Below are positions 1-14,142 of a DNA stretch of 64,000 nt, one piece after another; positions within the stretch are counted from its first letter, which is position 1, and every line of letters starts with the position of its first letter. Source of the stretch: Acanthacorydalis orientalis (Eukaryota > Arthropoda > Insecta > Megaloptera > Corydalidae); NCBI GenBank assembly GCA_034766995.1, contig CM068321.1:17805026-17869025 (forward strand). The letters run 5' to 3'. Below the pieces are notes generated by a model that was not told where the DNA came from, made no database searches, and saw only the letters and a program-made list of their open reading frames with translations. A program made the translations under genes and the position numbers.

Positions 1-116
1 ATATATAAATTGTCAATAAAGAATAATATTAAAAAATTAGATACAGATCTATGATTCAGTTAAATGCATAATTAAAACAAAAATATGTATAAAGTCTTAT
101 TGCAAGAACGACTTAC

Positions 117-414
117 TCAAAAACTGCATCATTTTCGTTTGCGCGTCAACGAATCCGATCTTCTTCGAATCAAGACTATTGATGATTTTCAGCACGTATC
201 CATCTTCGTGGACTTCGTCAATGTACTCATTAATTGAAGTATCGCCCGCATTTATTTTATAGTTTTTATCATCGTACGCATTAAGCTCGCTGAGCGTCAA
301 ACATTCGAGTCCGTACAACCGTTCGAACAGTTTTGAACTTTCGTTCAAACTGATCTGTGGACGGATATCCGTACCCGGTTTCAACGTACCACCATCGCTC
401 TTTCTGTCCGACAT
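117..414 (-). CDS. HYKK: Hydroxylysine kinase (AGPHD1-like), first coding exon, partial
   Basis: This exon encodes the N-terminus of a protein of the aminoglycoside-phosphotransferase-like kinase family that phosphorylates 5-hydroxylysine with GTP during lysine breakdown. What is visible: an ATG at 414 (MSDRKSDGG...), then the segment YGLECLTLSELNAYDDKNYK, followed by YVLKIINS and AQTKMMQFL. The Y-D-D-K/Q-N-[YF] and Y-V-L-K-I motifs match the nucleotide-binding start of vertebrate HYKK as I know it. A donor GTAAGT (111-116 on the plus strand) ends the exon after base 117, leaving one base of a split codon. A more upstream in-frame ATG at 462 exists, but the 414 start gives the family-like N-terminus. 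The remaining exons, with the catalytic loop, lie left of the window. Identification is by recalled family similarity. Confidence 0.78.
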
Positions 415-681
415 TCTTACAACGTTCCGTACTGTAACGATTCCCCGGACCACAGTATTCAAACTGAACGCACGATGAAAAACAACAACCTTTGCGTGTA
501 ACGTTTATCTCAATTGTACGATGCTTTATAAATAAGATTAAGTAAAGGGAACTTGGTGTCAATGAGTCACGTCCTTTTGAAGACAACGAGATAATTGTAA
601 TTTATAATATTATCGTGATATGTTCGATAACGTTCACATAGGTAACACAAACAGAACATTCACATTAAATACAAAACAACC

Positions 682-683
<2 letters not shown>

Positions 684-726
<43 letters not shown>
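684..726. repeat. (TA)n microsatellite
   Basis: Uninterrupted dinucleotide tract of about 43 bases, upstream of the HYKK exon. Confidence 0.95.
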
Positions 727-730
<4 letters not shown>

Positions 731-2103
731 ATGTAAAATCAATTTTTATAGAAAAATAAAAGTATTCAAGCATTATAGGACTGAAAATATCGAATTATTA
801 ATTAAAACCATTGCATTTATAAAATTCAAAATTTGATTTGAAAATCGAGATTGTGGGAAATTTATATAAGTTTTAATAGAGTTTTAATATGATTTTATAC
901 AACTTCAAAAAAGAATCTTCATTTTATTAACTCATTCCTAGTTAAAGAAAAGTGTGCCTTTTTACATAGTAATACTCGTATTCAAATGTTTATTAGAGGG
1001 TTGAAACAAGTCACTATTTTTACGAACTGCCGTTTAAGCTTAGTTTGTTTCAATATGCGATAGAATATACATCTGCATAAACTTTTTAGTAATATGTTTT
1101 GATTGTATTTATTATACATAAATTTTATTTCGTTAATAAAGAGGAAATGTCCAAGCCTGAAATTAACGAAATGCACATAAAATTATATATATATATGCAA
1201 TTTTTCTGATCAGTCCATTAATAATCAACAAGAGCATTGAAGCCAAATAACTTTACTGACAAATACTACCAGTAAACAGACACCAATGCTAGTTTCGAAA
1301 AATTCTTTCAGGCGAGAGCATTTAAACAACGCTTTTAAGTCAAGAATACTACAAAAACCTAATAACCATTTAAACTTACTATTTAATCAGATCCTCAACA
1401 AATCACAGATACTCGTATATTCATGATCCACGGTGCAAAAACATTTAAAATGTATCTTAAAAATGAATAAAATGAATATTTGAACATCATATGAAAAAAA
1501 GTGATTACGTTCATGGTTTTGTTTCTAAGACAGACTTCATGTTCTTGTAACAATTTGTAATTAAAATAATAAATGAATAGTTTGCAATAATTTAAAGGCA
1601 AAAATTGATTTCCTTCGAATCAAAAATCTGCTTTAAAATCTAGACCAAGGTTAATACTAAAAAAGTTGCTTTTATACATTTTGCAAGATACAATTTAGAA
1701 ACTGATTTAACTTTTTTAAAGTGATTCATAGAATATTCTACTGAGGAAAGATAAATATTACTCATCCAAAAAAATAACTATATTATTTTTTAAGTTGTTA
1801 ATACAGAACAAACTGATGAGTATGTTAACAAATTAACTCGAAAGAACTATTACTTATCAAAATGCGTTAACAGTTTTATATGTTGTTTTAATTTATAGAA
1901 CTGAAATCTCAAAAAAACATGTATTATATCAATTATGTTCGTGCATTTATTTAAACCTGTAAATTCTCAATAAATAAAAATAAAATGAAACAAAAATAAC
2001 TAAAACTTTATTAAAATAAAATATACATTTGCTAATTACATGACTTTTATGTTATACGCTAATTAAAACATGCATATTTAAAGTTCTAAATAATAGCAAA
2101 TAT

Positions 2104-2106
<3 letters not shown>

Positions 2107-2152
<46 letters not shown>
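2107..2152. repeat. (TA)n microsatellite
   Basis: Uninterrupted dinucleotide tract of about 46 bases, continuing into a short GCGTGTGCGT transition. Confidence 0.95.
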
Positions 2153-2155
<3 letters not shown>

Positions 2156-2535
2156 TGTGCGTATGTGTGTAATTTTATCTTTCTCTAATAATAAGCTCAA
2201 AATTAACAAAAACAAAACAATACAATAGAATAAAAACATAAATACCGAAGCTAATTCAAATAATGAAAAATTTGATAAGTCAAAGAAACTTAAATAATTA
2301 CTTTTCCTTTTCAACTATAATAACATATATATACATTTGGTGTTCAGGCAGAAGTTACAATGCCAAAAACATGATTTCCATTTACAAGCAATGACAGAAT
2401 TTAATGAAAATCGATAGTCTCCTAAAAACAGTAATGGATGTGAATGGATCTATAAGACATTTTTCCTTCGACTAAATGACTTCTGCTTAAGCCCTGATGA
2501 TATACATTTTAATTTCTGAAATTGTGAGTTGCATA

Positions 2536-2539
<4 letters not shown>

Positions 2540-2583
<44 letters not shown>
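2540..2583. repeat. (TA)n microsatellite interrupted by a transposon
   Basis: TA tract of about 44 bases that abuts the left end of the pogo-like element. The tract resumes as TATATATATA after the element's right end (from 3133), so the insertion split one microsatellite. Confidence 0.9.
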
Positions 2584-2586
<3 letters not shown>

Positions 2587-3132
2587 CTAACCCTAGTATA
2601 ACACAGTACTTTTATAATACTAAATCGATTTAACACAGTTGAAGAATTGTGACAATATCTCGTATAGCATGGTATTATAACACGGTTTTATATATGCAAG
2701 GAGAATGAAATAGGAAAATATCACGATTAAGACAAAATATTGAGATATTTTGTTAGTAATCATTGTTTAATATCTCTAAGTTGTCAAATGTATTTCATTC
2801 AAATTGCATGATAACGATTTCTTATTAATAAAACAATTTTAAAAGTTAAATATCTCAAAACTTATTTTCGAAATATCTCACTGTGACTTTGAGGTATAGA
2901 TATGTAGGTATTATTTAAATAATTTATTGAACCAATTCATAATTTCAATTGATATTTTAAATAAAAATAAAATACATAATTAAGTATGTTACTTTTTTAA
3001 TCTAAAACACAATATACGACTATAGGAAAGATATAACACATTTCGTATAAGCTTCGAACCTCTTATAATACGATTTCACATAACACGGGATTTTCACGGA
3101 ACCCATTAATCGTGCTAAACGAAGGTTTGCTG
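2584..3132. mobile_element. Non-autonomous pogo/Tigger-like element (MITE)
   Basis: A 549-bp element with imperfect terminal inverted repeats. The left end reads CAGCTAACCCTAGTATAACA. The reverse complement of the right end reads CAGCAAACCTTCGTTTAGCA. Each end is flanked by TA (2582-2583 and 3133-3134), the duplication expected of the Tc1/mariner/pogo superfamily. The CAG-start ends and AACC-rich subterminal region resemble pogo/Tigger ends known from other genomes. There is no transposase frame inside, so it must have been mobilised in trans. Subterminal sequence related to 'TATAACACGG' occurs near both ends in opposite orientation. The family name is an inference; the inverted ends and TA flanks are seen directly. 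Confidence 0.7.
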
Positions 3133-4358
3133 TATATATATATATTCCTATTACAAATTTTTGTCTCTATTAACGAACTCTGGTGATAGACATTGCATTT
3201 TCATTATTGGCTCATATATCCATAATAAATTTAAAAAAATACGTTTAATCGGCTCAATGGCTCCAGATATTCTAATCTACATTTGTATTTTTTACATAAT
3301 ATAATTAATTTTATGAATTTTTAATAATCTAGGGATCATTTTATAACATTTTGTTAAAGAGGTCACTGTTATATTGAACGAAACAAAAATATATTATAAT
3401 TATAAAAACGTGGCGAACCTTAAATATCTCCATTAACAAAAAAAGGCTCTGAAAGAAGGAATTTTTCTAGTCTTCATAGATGTGAATTTAAATAAATGTT
3501 AATTGATTTATTATTATAATTTTAATATCGTTTTGAAACTTTTTCAGAATTCCAAAGCCATTTTAATGTAATGCATTAACAAATAATATAATTTTACTAT
3601 AATAATTTCATTGTTCTGTATATAAATTAAATGTACATTTGGAGATCGTTAATAAGATAATTAAGTATCAAAAAATGAAATTTAAAGAAAATTAACTGCT
3701 ATTTAGCTATGAATAGTTTATTACTATTACATTTATTAGTGTTTTATTTCTTTGGTGTTATTTTATATTTTAAATAAACAAATAGTTCAGATTTATGAAT
3801 AAACTATTTGATCACCTAAAAACGTTTACTAATAAAAACGATATATGAGTTACTAACAATAAATAAATTTAAAAAAAAATATCAATTAAAAATTAGAGTA
3901 ACTAACATTTTTTTTAAATCGGTACATGGTCACGTTCCTTCTTTAAAATAAGTTATAAAATCTACGATTTATCTACAGCTGACAACTGTTACACAGTCAT
4001 AGAAACGAGAGTCTTTTATGTATGTTATAAATGAAAATATATGTACACAAGCATTTAAACACCATTGAAGTTGTGTAGATACAGTTAAAGATACTGGAAG
4101 AGACAAAGAGGAATCAAACTATAAAAGAGATGTATGAATGAGACAAAAGATAATAATTTAGTACACAAATAGTTTATATTATACATGTGATGTTATTAAT
4201 AAGGAATGAATAAACAGATAATACTTTAATTCATCAAAAATCTTATGCAGATAATTTTTATACAAAACTAAGCAATTTTGCGAAAAAATATTAACATGTT
4301 CTTACCAACTGTAGTTTTGTTCAGTACACTGTAGTGGTAATAACGTTCACGTCTTACG

Positions 4359-7300
4359 ATGTCTGACAGCGTGGTGGCCGGTGTGGATAAATTAAATATA
4401 AAATCCGAAGAAAAGGCATGACAGAATTTACAATTATTTATTAAAGTATAATGCAATGTTAATTTTTATATCACGGTCGTTACGTACTCATATCAGAACT
4501 TATGCCACGTTGGTTCGTACGATCGATATTACAATATTAATTAGTTACCTGACTAACAAAACGCATGTACAATAAGCAGATGATGCAATTTTTCGCAAAG
4601 TCGCGTGTTCATTTGACTTGACATACATCAGTAACTGCTATCTAAGTGTCAGTGTTGAAAAAAATAATCGATTTCGTTTCTTAGGCTTCGAAGATGAAAC
4701 CACCAAAAGAGAAGAAAGGTAATCCAGCTGGTGGTGATAAATCTTCACTAAAAGAATTAAGTCCATGGCCAGCATATATCCAAGACCGGCTTGTTATGTG
4801 GAATGAATTGAAACATAAATATGATAATGAAGTCTTGAATAAACCACATGTACCAATCAAAGTCACGCTGCCAGATGGAAAAGTAGTAGAAGCGGTCTCT
4901 TGGCAATCTACTGCATATGATGTTGCCAAAGGAATCAGGTAACCAAGTCATTTTTAAATCAGTATAAGTTTAATAAAAGAAATACTAGATACAATCAGTC
5001 CAGCAATATAATTAGTTATTAAAATTAACCAAATAAAAAATTTAAATTATAGCTTCAAAAACAGTACCATTTAAATATAGTCTTAAATAAAACAAATATT
5101 ACTAATCGGTCCTAAAAATCTTATTGTTTATATAAATGTGAATATGAATTTTCAGTCAGGGATTGGCTGACAATGCTGTCATATCGAAAGTTAATGGAGT
5201 TCTATGGGATTTAGATCGACCATTAGAAACAGATTGTAAACTAGAACTATTAAGATTTGATCATCCAGAAGCACAACAAGTATTCTGGCATTCATCTGCT
5301 CATATCTTAGGTGAAGCTATGGAAAGAATATATGGTGGATGTTTATGTTATGGTCCACCGATTGAATCTGGATTTTACTATGATATGCATTTAGAAAATA
5401 GTGGGGTTAGTCTTAAAATATATATGTTATACATTTTTTTTAAGTAAGAAATTTTATTTAAATATTTTCAAAATTTTAAGTTTGATAACTTCTTGACAGA
5501 TGTTAGCAATTAAATTTTGATTTATTTACAGATTTCTAATTTAGATTTTCCCTGTATGGAAAATCTAATGAAGAACATAGTCAAAGAAAAACAACCATTT
5601 GAACGTCTTGAAATGTCAAAGGAGGATTTACTTGAAATGTTTAAATACAATGAGTTTAAAGTCCGAATTCTTAATGAGAAAATAAATACTCCGACCACAA
5701 CTGTATATCGTTGTGGCCCGTTAATTGATTTATGTCGAGGTCCTCATGTTCGTCATACTGGCAAGATCAAAGCTCTTAAAGTTACAAAGGTATTCATTTA
5801 TAAAAATTAATAATTTAAATGTATTAAGTCACTATTTTAATTTTATATATTTAAAACTTATATATTAAATAGGAGTAAAGTAAATATTTTTTTACAGAAT
5901 TCATCATCTTATTGGGAAGGTAAAGCTGATGCAGAGACATTACAAAGAATTTATGGAATTAGTTTTCCAGATTCAAAACAAATGAAAGAATGGGAAAAGT
6001 TTCAAGAAGAAGCTGCTAAACGAGATCATCGTAAAATTGGAAAAGTAATTTTAAACGAGAAAAAAAAGTATATTTTAATCTGTATTAAATATCAATTTTA
6101 GGAACAAGAACTATTCTTTTTCCATGAATTGTCTCCAGGGTCATGCTTTTTCCAACCTCGTGGTGCACATATCTATAATATTCTTATAGATTTTCTCCGG
6201 AAAGAATACCGTAAAAGAGGTTTCCATGAAGTTGTTTCACCAAATATTTACAATGCAAAATTATGGCAAACTTCTGGTCATTGGGCACATTATTCTGTAA
6301 GAATTAAAAAGAGTTATTAATTCACATAATTGGATGATTACATAATTATTTTTCCTTAGGAAAACATGTTCTCTTTTGAAATTGAAAAGGATACATTTGC
6401 TTTAAAACCAATGAATTGTCCAGGGCACTGGTAAGTTAATTAAATTTCATAATTTTTTTTATTCAGAATAAAACAAAACATATTGATATTTATGTTTCCT
6501 ATATTTGAACAATTTAAAATTATAAATTAAATAATATATCATTTATATACCCTAAATTAATTATCATCCTAATAAAATGTTGCAGGTAACATTTTTTATA
6601 TGAAAAAAATAGTTATAGTTCTCTAAAATAATAAAATATCACATCAGTTTAAAATTTTACAAAATATAGCAAAATCTTCTTTGTTTTAGTTTGATGTTTG
6701 ATAATCGTACTCGGTCTTGGAGAGAACTACCTTTGCGATTTGCAGATTTTGGTGTTTTGCATAGAAATGAACTATCTGGAGCATTAACTGGTCTTACTAG
6801 AGTTCGTCGCTTTCAACAAGATGATGCACATATTTTTTGTACAACTGATCAAATAAAGGATGAAATGATCGCTGCCTTAAACTTCCTTAAACATGTATAT
6901 GGTGTTTTTGGCTTTACATTCCAATTGTGCTTGTCAACGAGGCCTGAAAAGTATCTTGGGGAATTAGAGATGTGGAATCAAGCAGAAAAGGTAAATATTC
7001 AATGCCATTTCAAAGCAATGAAAGATTTTAAACTTGTAACTTCTAATAATATTTCAATAAATTTATGTTATAATAACAAAATAAAAGTCTTTAATAATTT
7101 TATTTCATTTTTAAATTGTTGTTGTAGGCATTGGAGGAGAGTTTGAATGATTTTGGTGAGAAATGGACGCTCAATCCTGGAGATGGAGCATTCTATGGAC
7201 CGAAAATTGATATTACAATATTGGATGCATTACGAAGAGCCCATCAGTGTGCTACCATTCAATTAGATTTTCAACTTCCAATTCGATTTAATCTAAGTTA

Positions 7301-7800
7301 TGTGGCAGAAAATGGAGAAAAGAAGAGGCCTGTAATTATACATAGAGCCATTTTGGGTTCTGTTGAAAGAATGATTGCTATTCTTACTGAATCATGTGCT
7401 GGTAAATGGCCTTTTTGGTTATCACCAAGGCAAGCTATGGTTATTCCAGTTGGACCAATATTTGATGATTATGGAAAATCAGTTAGAGATGAACTTTATG
7501 AAGCAGGTTTTATGTGTGAAGTAGATACAGATGCAGGTGACACAATGAACAAGAAAGTCCGAAATGCTCAGTTAGCTCAATTCAACTTTATTCTAGGTAT
7601 TTAGTTTATTATACAGTTTGTAACTATAGTGTACTACCAATTTTGTGGTTTCAGTTGTTGGAGAACGTGAAAAGACAAGTAAAACTGTAAATGTTCGTAC
7701 TAGAGACAATAAAGTACATGGGGAGTTTACAATTCCCGATCTCATAAAAAAATTTGAACACCTTCGAGACAACTATATATTAAATAGTGAAGATTTTTAA
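4359..7800 (+). CDS. TARS1: Threonyl-tRNA synthetase, cytoplasmic (10 exons)
   Basis: This enzyme charges tRNA-Thr with threonine in the cytosol. Exons: 4359-4415, 4685-4938, 5156-5405, 5532-5789, 5898-6044, 6102-6296, 6360-6430, 6690-6990, 7128-7596, 7655-7800; phases agree and give 715 residues (human about 723). Domains: TGS from about residue 73 ([11 protein letters not shown]); editing domain with HSSAH at 149-153 and [13 protein letters not shown]; class II core with motif 2 ([17 protein letters not shown]), Zn ligands in NCPGHC, DDAHIF and IIHRAILGS, and motif 3 GSVERMI; C-terminal anticodon-binding domain ending NYILNSEDF. All introns are GT-AG except the first, which reads best as GC-AG and joins SEEK to [12 protein letters not shown] second possible start is the ATG at 4694. 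Poly(A) signal candidate at 8104. Everything from exon 2 onward is near certain; exon 1 is moderate. Confidence 0.95.
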
Positions 7801-8856
<1,056 letters not shown>

Positions 8857-8883
8857 TTTTTTTAAAATTGTCTTCATACTTGA

Positions 8884-8889
8884 AATAAA
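8884..8889 (+). terminator. Poly(A) signal candidate for NUDT2
   Basis: AATAAA 28 bases after the NUDT2 stop, giving a very short 3'UTR. This fits the 305-bp gap before the CHMP4 start codon, which contains no other feature. Confidence 0.6.
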
Positions 8890-9161
8890 TATTGTATAAC
8901 TGAATTGCGTTTCTTTTTAGTCCTCTTATCTACTTCGAAACTATTTGAATATAAACTATTCTACAAGACATAGGTTATTGTCTGGCTGTCATATATATAT
9001 ACCCATTTGTGTCAGATTGAAGTGGTTTGACTCATCGTCCTTGATATTAAAGTTCCATAATGCTTATTTATTTTTGATATTGTTTAAAACAAGTTGTATT
9101 TTCTTTTAAATTCGGGAATTATTTTTTTATTGTCACATATATCAATAATAATTATAGAAAA

Positions 9162-10402
9162 ATGAGTTTCTTCACTAAAGTGTTTGGCGGAAAGAAGGGC
9201 GATAAAGCTCCAACAACAGGAGAAGCAATTCAAAAATTGCGTGAAACAGAGGAGATGCTTATTAAAAAGCAAGATTTTTTAGAAAAGAAGATTGAACAAG
9301 AAATAGCTGTTGCCAGAAAAAATGGAACGAAAAACAAACGAGGTAATTGATAGCCTTCGCTTAAAAGTATCTGTTAATTTTATTTTACATATTAATCATT
9401 TACATTATACTTTTATAGCTGCCATACAAGCCCTTAAGAGAAAGAAGAGATATGAAAAACAATTACAACAAATCGATGGTACACTTAGTACTATTGAAAT
9501 GCAACGAGAAGCACTAGAAGGAGCTAATACTAATACAGCTGTTTTAACAACAATGAAAAATGCTGCCGATGCTTTGAAAGCAGCCCATCAACATATGTGT
9601 GTATATTATCCAAATTATGTGATTCTTTGTTCTAAAAAAATATTCTTTTACTGTATATTTTCAGGGATGTTGATCAAGTTCATGATATGATGGACGATAT
9701 TGCTGAACAGCAAGATGTAGCTAAGGAAATATCAGATGCTATTAGTAATCCAGTTGGATTTGGTCAAGATGTAGATGAAGATGAACTAGAACGCGAATTA
9801 GAAGAACTAGAACAAGAAGAACTTGACAAAGAACTTCTTGGCGTTGGTCCAACTGCTGAAGATTTACCAGCTGTACCAACTGGAGAACCCATCAAAGAAA
9901 AAGCTAAAGCAAGTAAGTATCATTTTTTTCTTTATCTTTGTAAAGTTTGTATTTTTAAATATTGTTCAGTTTGTTATCTTTATTTTTTGATTTTGTTTAT
10001 AATTATCACATTACAACCAATTTTTTTTTGATTTCAATGTAAAGCATTTTTAATTATAGTTCTTTTTTGTTTAATTATTCATTTCTTTAATTGTTCTATA
10101 ACAATTCAATAAACTTTTTAATATTTTGTAATTATTTAGGAATTAAAACATTTATAATTGACATATTTTAATACAGTATTTAATAGAAAATATTTAAGTC
10201 CCTGAATATATTTTTAATATTCAGTTAAAAATGTGTTTTCCAAATAAGGAATATACTACACTTATAAATCTATTTTTATAAAAATCATTTATAAAAAGGT
10301 GTGTTTTAATCATGGTAATTATTTCATCTGGATTCTTTTGTTACAGAGAAACCAGAAGAAGAAGATCCAGACCTAAAAGAATTGTCAGCATGGGCCACAT
10401 AA
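9162..10402 (+). CDS. CHMP4: ESCRT-III subunit CHMP4 / Shrub / Snf7
   Basis: This is the main filament-forming subunit of ESCRT-III, which drives membrane scission in multivesicular-body sorting, cytokinesis and membrane repair. Exons 9162-9342, 9419-9596, 9665-9912 and 10347-10402 are joined by GT-AG introns with matching phases and give 220 residues (human CHMP4B 224). The basic N-terminal part begins MSFFTKVFGGKKGDKAPTT and is followed by the helical core (EAIQKLRETEEMLIKKQDFL, RKKRYEKQLQQIDGTLSTIE, QVHDMMDDIAEQQDVAKEIS). An acidic region rich in E-L-E-E-L-E follows. The last exon ends DPDLKELSAWAT, matching the C-terminal amphipathic motif that binds the Bro1 domain of ALIX. Two overlapping AATAAA hexamers lie 62 bases after the stop. 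Confidence 0.95.
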
Positions 10403-13400
10403 GTGATATTGTTCTAATAATGCAATTGAAAGATTTTAAAAAAGTTTGCTTTTTGAAGTTGAAAATAAATAAACAAAAAATTTAGATAAGCTTCTCTTAT
10501 GATATGTACATAATTAATTGTAATGTAATTATGTATAAAAAGGTTTTGTTTGTAATCTATTCATTTTCATGTGTTACATATTAATATTATATATTTGGCT
10601 GTAACATAGTTCTGAAGAAAACTTTATTTTTTTAATTAGTAACATATGTTACACACATTAGTATAAACAATTAATAATTTCACTTAATCTAGTGGTTTTA
10701 ATAAAAGAAGAATAATATTGAAATTAATCAAAATGTTTTGAAATCTGTGAAGTTTAGTTACACTCATCTACTTCTCTTTTTAACCAGTGTATAAGATATG
10801 TATAAACTGTATATTATGGTTACCTTTTCTGGAAGATTTCTTCATTTATGCTCTTATAGAAATGAATAAAACGAATTAACAATGACATCAGTACTTTATT
10901 GAATTTGAATTTGTTTCACACCTGATTTTTCAATTTGTCATCAAGCACAAATATATAAAAATCAAGATTTTGAACATAAAAATGTAAAAGATTTATGGTA
11001 TGAAAAAAGAAATTAATTTTCTCCAGTTATATTATTATTTCATATATGAAACAGGTATTAATAATCAATTTACTAATAAAACTGTTACTAGCTGCTATAA
11101 GAAATCAAGTCATTACAAAATGATTCGCCGTAAGTGAAACTTAATATACCAATTTTAATGATAATATAATGCACTGCTAAACATTTGTTACATTATTTAT
11201 ATGTATCATGAATTTCAACTATAAAAAAATATACATTTTAAAATGCTATCAACTTAATTAACCTCCTTTTTACCAATAATATATTTTATGTAATTTATAT
11301 TTGACAGTAATGTCAATGCTGTATGATTTATAAAAATATATATAGTCCTAATCACATACATATAGAACTACTTGTCAATTTTACTATCAATGTACATTTG
11401 TAAAATAATTCAATGTTGTGTCTTGAAGAGTATATTATCAGTATTAATCCCGATAATTAATTTGAAAAATCTCAGCTATTTAATTAAATTTGTTCAATAA
11501 AGGTCGATTTTTGTGTTTATGATAATTAAATTTTAAATTACAATACAAAATTTTAAAATGTAATACTAAAATCAATTATCAGGTAATATTTAAATTATTA
11601 AGTAAGTTGAACTTATAAATAAATAATAAGTTTAGTATATGTTAATAAGTTTTTAATAGGTATGTTATTTAATTTATTATCAGATTGAGAAAGTACTTTT
11701 TTATGTTTAGGTTGTTTGATGTCTACATAATAGTGAATAACTTTATATGAATATGTTTTCTATATATTCATAAACCGTTTGTCCTATTAAAACCAAACTT
11801 GACAATTATTTCTTATCACCCTCCGAGTAATAACGTACGGAAACTGCGTCAATAACTCCATTTCAAAGATACAGTGATTTTCGTATGAAGACTCATATTC
11901 TTAAAATAAAGTATGATAAGATCTAAAAGACAATTACTTAAAAAATGCATGCTTTTTATGTGGAAAAAACAACTTCAGTGGGTGTTCATCAATTTATTTT
12001 TTTTGTTCATACAGTAAACCCAAAAGTAACATATTAAAAAACAATGAATTGATAAATATAAACTAATTATACACTTTGATTTTAAAATTTTCAGTCTGTA
12101 TACTACTATTAAGAACCTTATGAACTTCGAGAATTTACAGATAATTATGTAAATTTAATCTACCTACACCTACGTATTTCAAAAAATGCATCAAACTATA
12201 GAACATTCTCAGTACAATATGTATATAGTTACTGATTGTACATGCAAGTATCAAAAGATTCTGTTTAAAGGAGATAGAAAGAAAACATCACATCTATTTT
12301 TAAATGTTGGTGAGTTATAAAAAATGTATATTTAAAATAAATTCTGTAAATCAACGCTACAATAATATTTATTTTCATTTGATGTATTCGTTTAATATAC
12401 ATTTGCAATAAATATTTTTTCTCTCATTTTACACATTTGTCAATGATTTTATATTCTAAAATGAAATAATTTTAACATTTAGTGAGGTTTTTACGTATTT
12501 AGAAGTCTTAATTTAGTTTGTTCCTAACTCTAATTGAAGAATCTGAATGCGCGCGCCCGTCGTTGCATTGTATAAATGTTTTTATTTTCCAAAAAAAAAT
12601 ACTGAACATTTATTGTAACTATTGTTGATATTCAATAAATTTAAATAGTCTGAATTGTTATTAAAATTTCAAACGATACAATTTCTTTTTATTTCAAATT
12701 GCAATTATTATTCTTGTTAATTAAAAAAAGTGTATTGCTAATTGCCCATTGGCTGTCATGACTTGTAAAGTGTAAACATTAAAAAAATATGTTAAAAGTA
12801 TATAAGGTGAATTTTCATTTTTTTTAACAAAGACATAAAAATTAGAATTAGTAATGATAACTGAAAGAAATATCGTTCAAACGTTTGTTAGGCAAAGTTA
12901 AAATGTTCGAATCAGAACGAGTGTGTCTTAAAACTACATACTTATTAAGGATTTCTAGATACGCTATTCTATAACACAATTACTTAGCTTTTATTTAAAT
13001 ATAAAATTGTTGACCTACAATAAATACTTCAGACAATATAAAGGAAAAAATGAATAAGATGTATCTAAACGGTCACATTTTAAGAAGTATTATAACGGGA
13101 AGACGAATTTTTTTTGAAGAAAAGTTATAAAGCCATTTTTAAAAAAAAATTGTGCTCAGAAATGTGCTTTATATTTTTTTGTATCCATTTTAGAAACATT
13201 CAACTACAATTATTTTCTAAATAAGGTGACAAATGATTTATTCTTAAGCAATTCTATTCTTTTCTTCACGCTTCGCAATTTTGTACATTGATCTCAAATG
13301 CTCCACTGATCATTTCTGGTTTTCCCGTTTTTTGGTCAATGACCAATACTGATGATGTATAAAAAGTATAGTATTATAAATATTTAAAAGTCATTAGACT

Positions 13401-14142
13401 CCAATTTGAAACATAAAAGATTTCTGTATTTACGGTTAAAAAACTATGAGAAAAAATGATAATTGCTTTTGTATTTGTTTATATTAAAATTTAAAGGACA
13501 TTTCTTTTCTTTTAAAAAAATCTATTGTGTCTTGTTATTATAATATATTTAATTTTTAATAATTTAATGTCATTATTTAAGAATGGAACTTAGTAAATTA
13601 TTACATATTAAAAATAGTATGCTTATTTAAATAAAAATAATTTTTATTTTCGTTACAAATTTGATCCGCCTGTATGTATTTTTCTATAATGATTTTTGAA
13701 CAGACGATGGAGATTTAATATTTATTTTTCAGTTAAATAACTAGTATACTATTTTATTATTGACGATATGTTAGTTTTATTTGTTATAAATTACAGTATA
13801 TTTTTATTAAAAAAAAGATTTGATACATTTAATAAATATCGGTATGTTATAGATTATTTTTTTATTTAAAATAAATTATTACAATTGTTTTTTTACAGTT
13901 TAAACAATTCATATTACTATAAATGGGTTTTTATTGAATGTATGTATTTTAAATCGACCATATTTAATGTTCCATAGACAATGTTTTCTATCTCAGAAAC
14001 ATTAGAATGAGTTTGTTGTCTACAGTTTTCTCTTATGCCGACTTATTGCGCAATGACAAGAATACTTCGGATGCTCGCCGCACTCTTCGTCGAACTCGCA
14101 TTGCGTACTGACAAAAAATTTGTAAAGTGACGACCAGCCATC
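10403..14142. other. Intergenic region between CHMP4 and CRTC
   Basis: It contains the CHMP4 3'UTR and the CRTC promoter and 5'UTR. The last stretch (about 14000-14142) is richer in G+C, and TTGTCTACAG ending at 14025 could be an acceptor for a 5'UTR exon leading into the CRTC start codon. A small CpG-containing patch lies near 12545-12570. On the minus strand, about 13268-13350 carries a short open segment ending in a stop that looks protein-like; it is discussed under findings. No other gene is supported. Confidence 0.5.
10464..10473 (+). terminator. Poly(A) signal candidates for CHMP4
   Basis: Two overlapping AATAAA hexamers (10464-10469 and 10468-10473) close behind the CHMP4 stop codon, well placed for a short 3'UTR. 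Confidence 0.7.

Larger units (their letters stand above)
415..4358. other. Intergenic region, no gene seen
   Basis: This is the divergent interval between the minus-strand HYKK exon and the plus-strand ThrRS gene, so both promoters should lie here. It is strongly AT-rich. It contains three (TA)n tracts and one non-autonomous DNA transposon, listed separately. The short open frames on both strands have no recognisable motif and are what AT-rich noise gives. Confidence 0.6.

Noticed and set aside
4268..4456. Minus-strand 62-codon frame overlapping ThrRS exon 1
   Set aside because: The plus-strand reading joins in frame to ThrRS and matches its N-terminus; the minus-strand frame has no partner exon.
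4580..4621. Short frame [13 protein letters not shown] upstream of ThrRS exon 2 as a mitochondrial targeting start
   Set aside because: It meets a stop at 4619 and has no good donor before it, so it cannot be joined convincingly to the exon at 4685.
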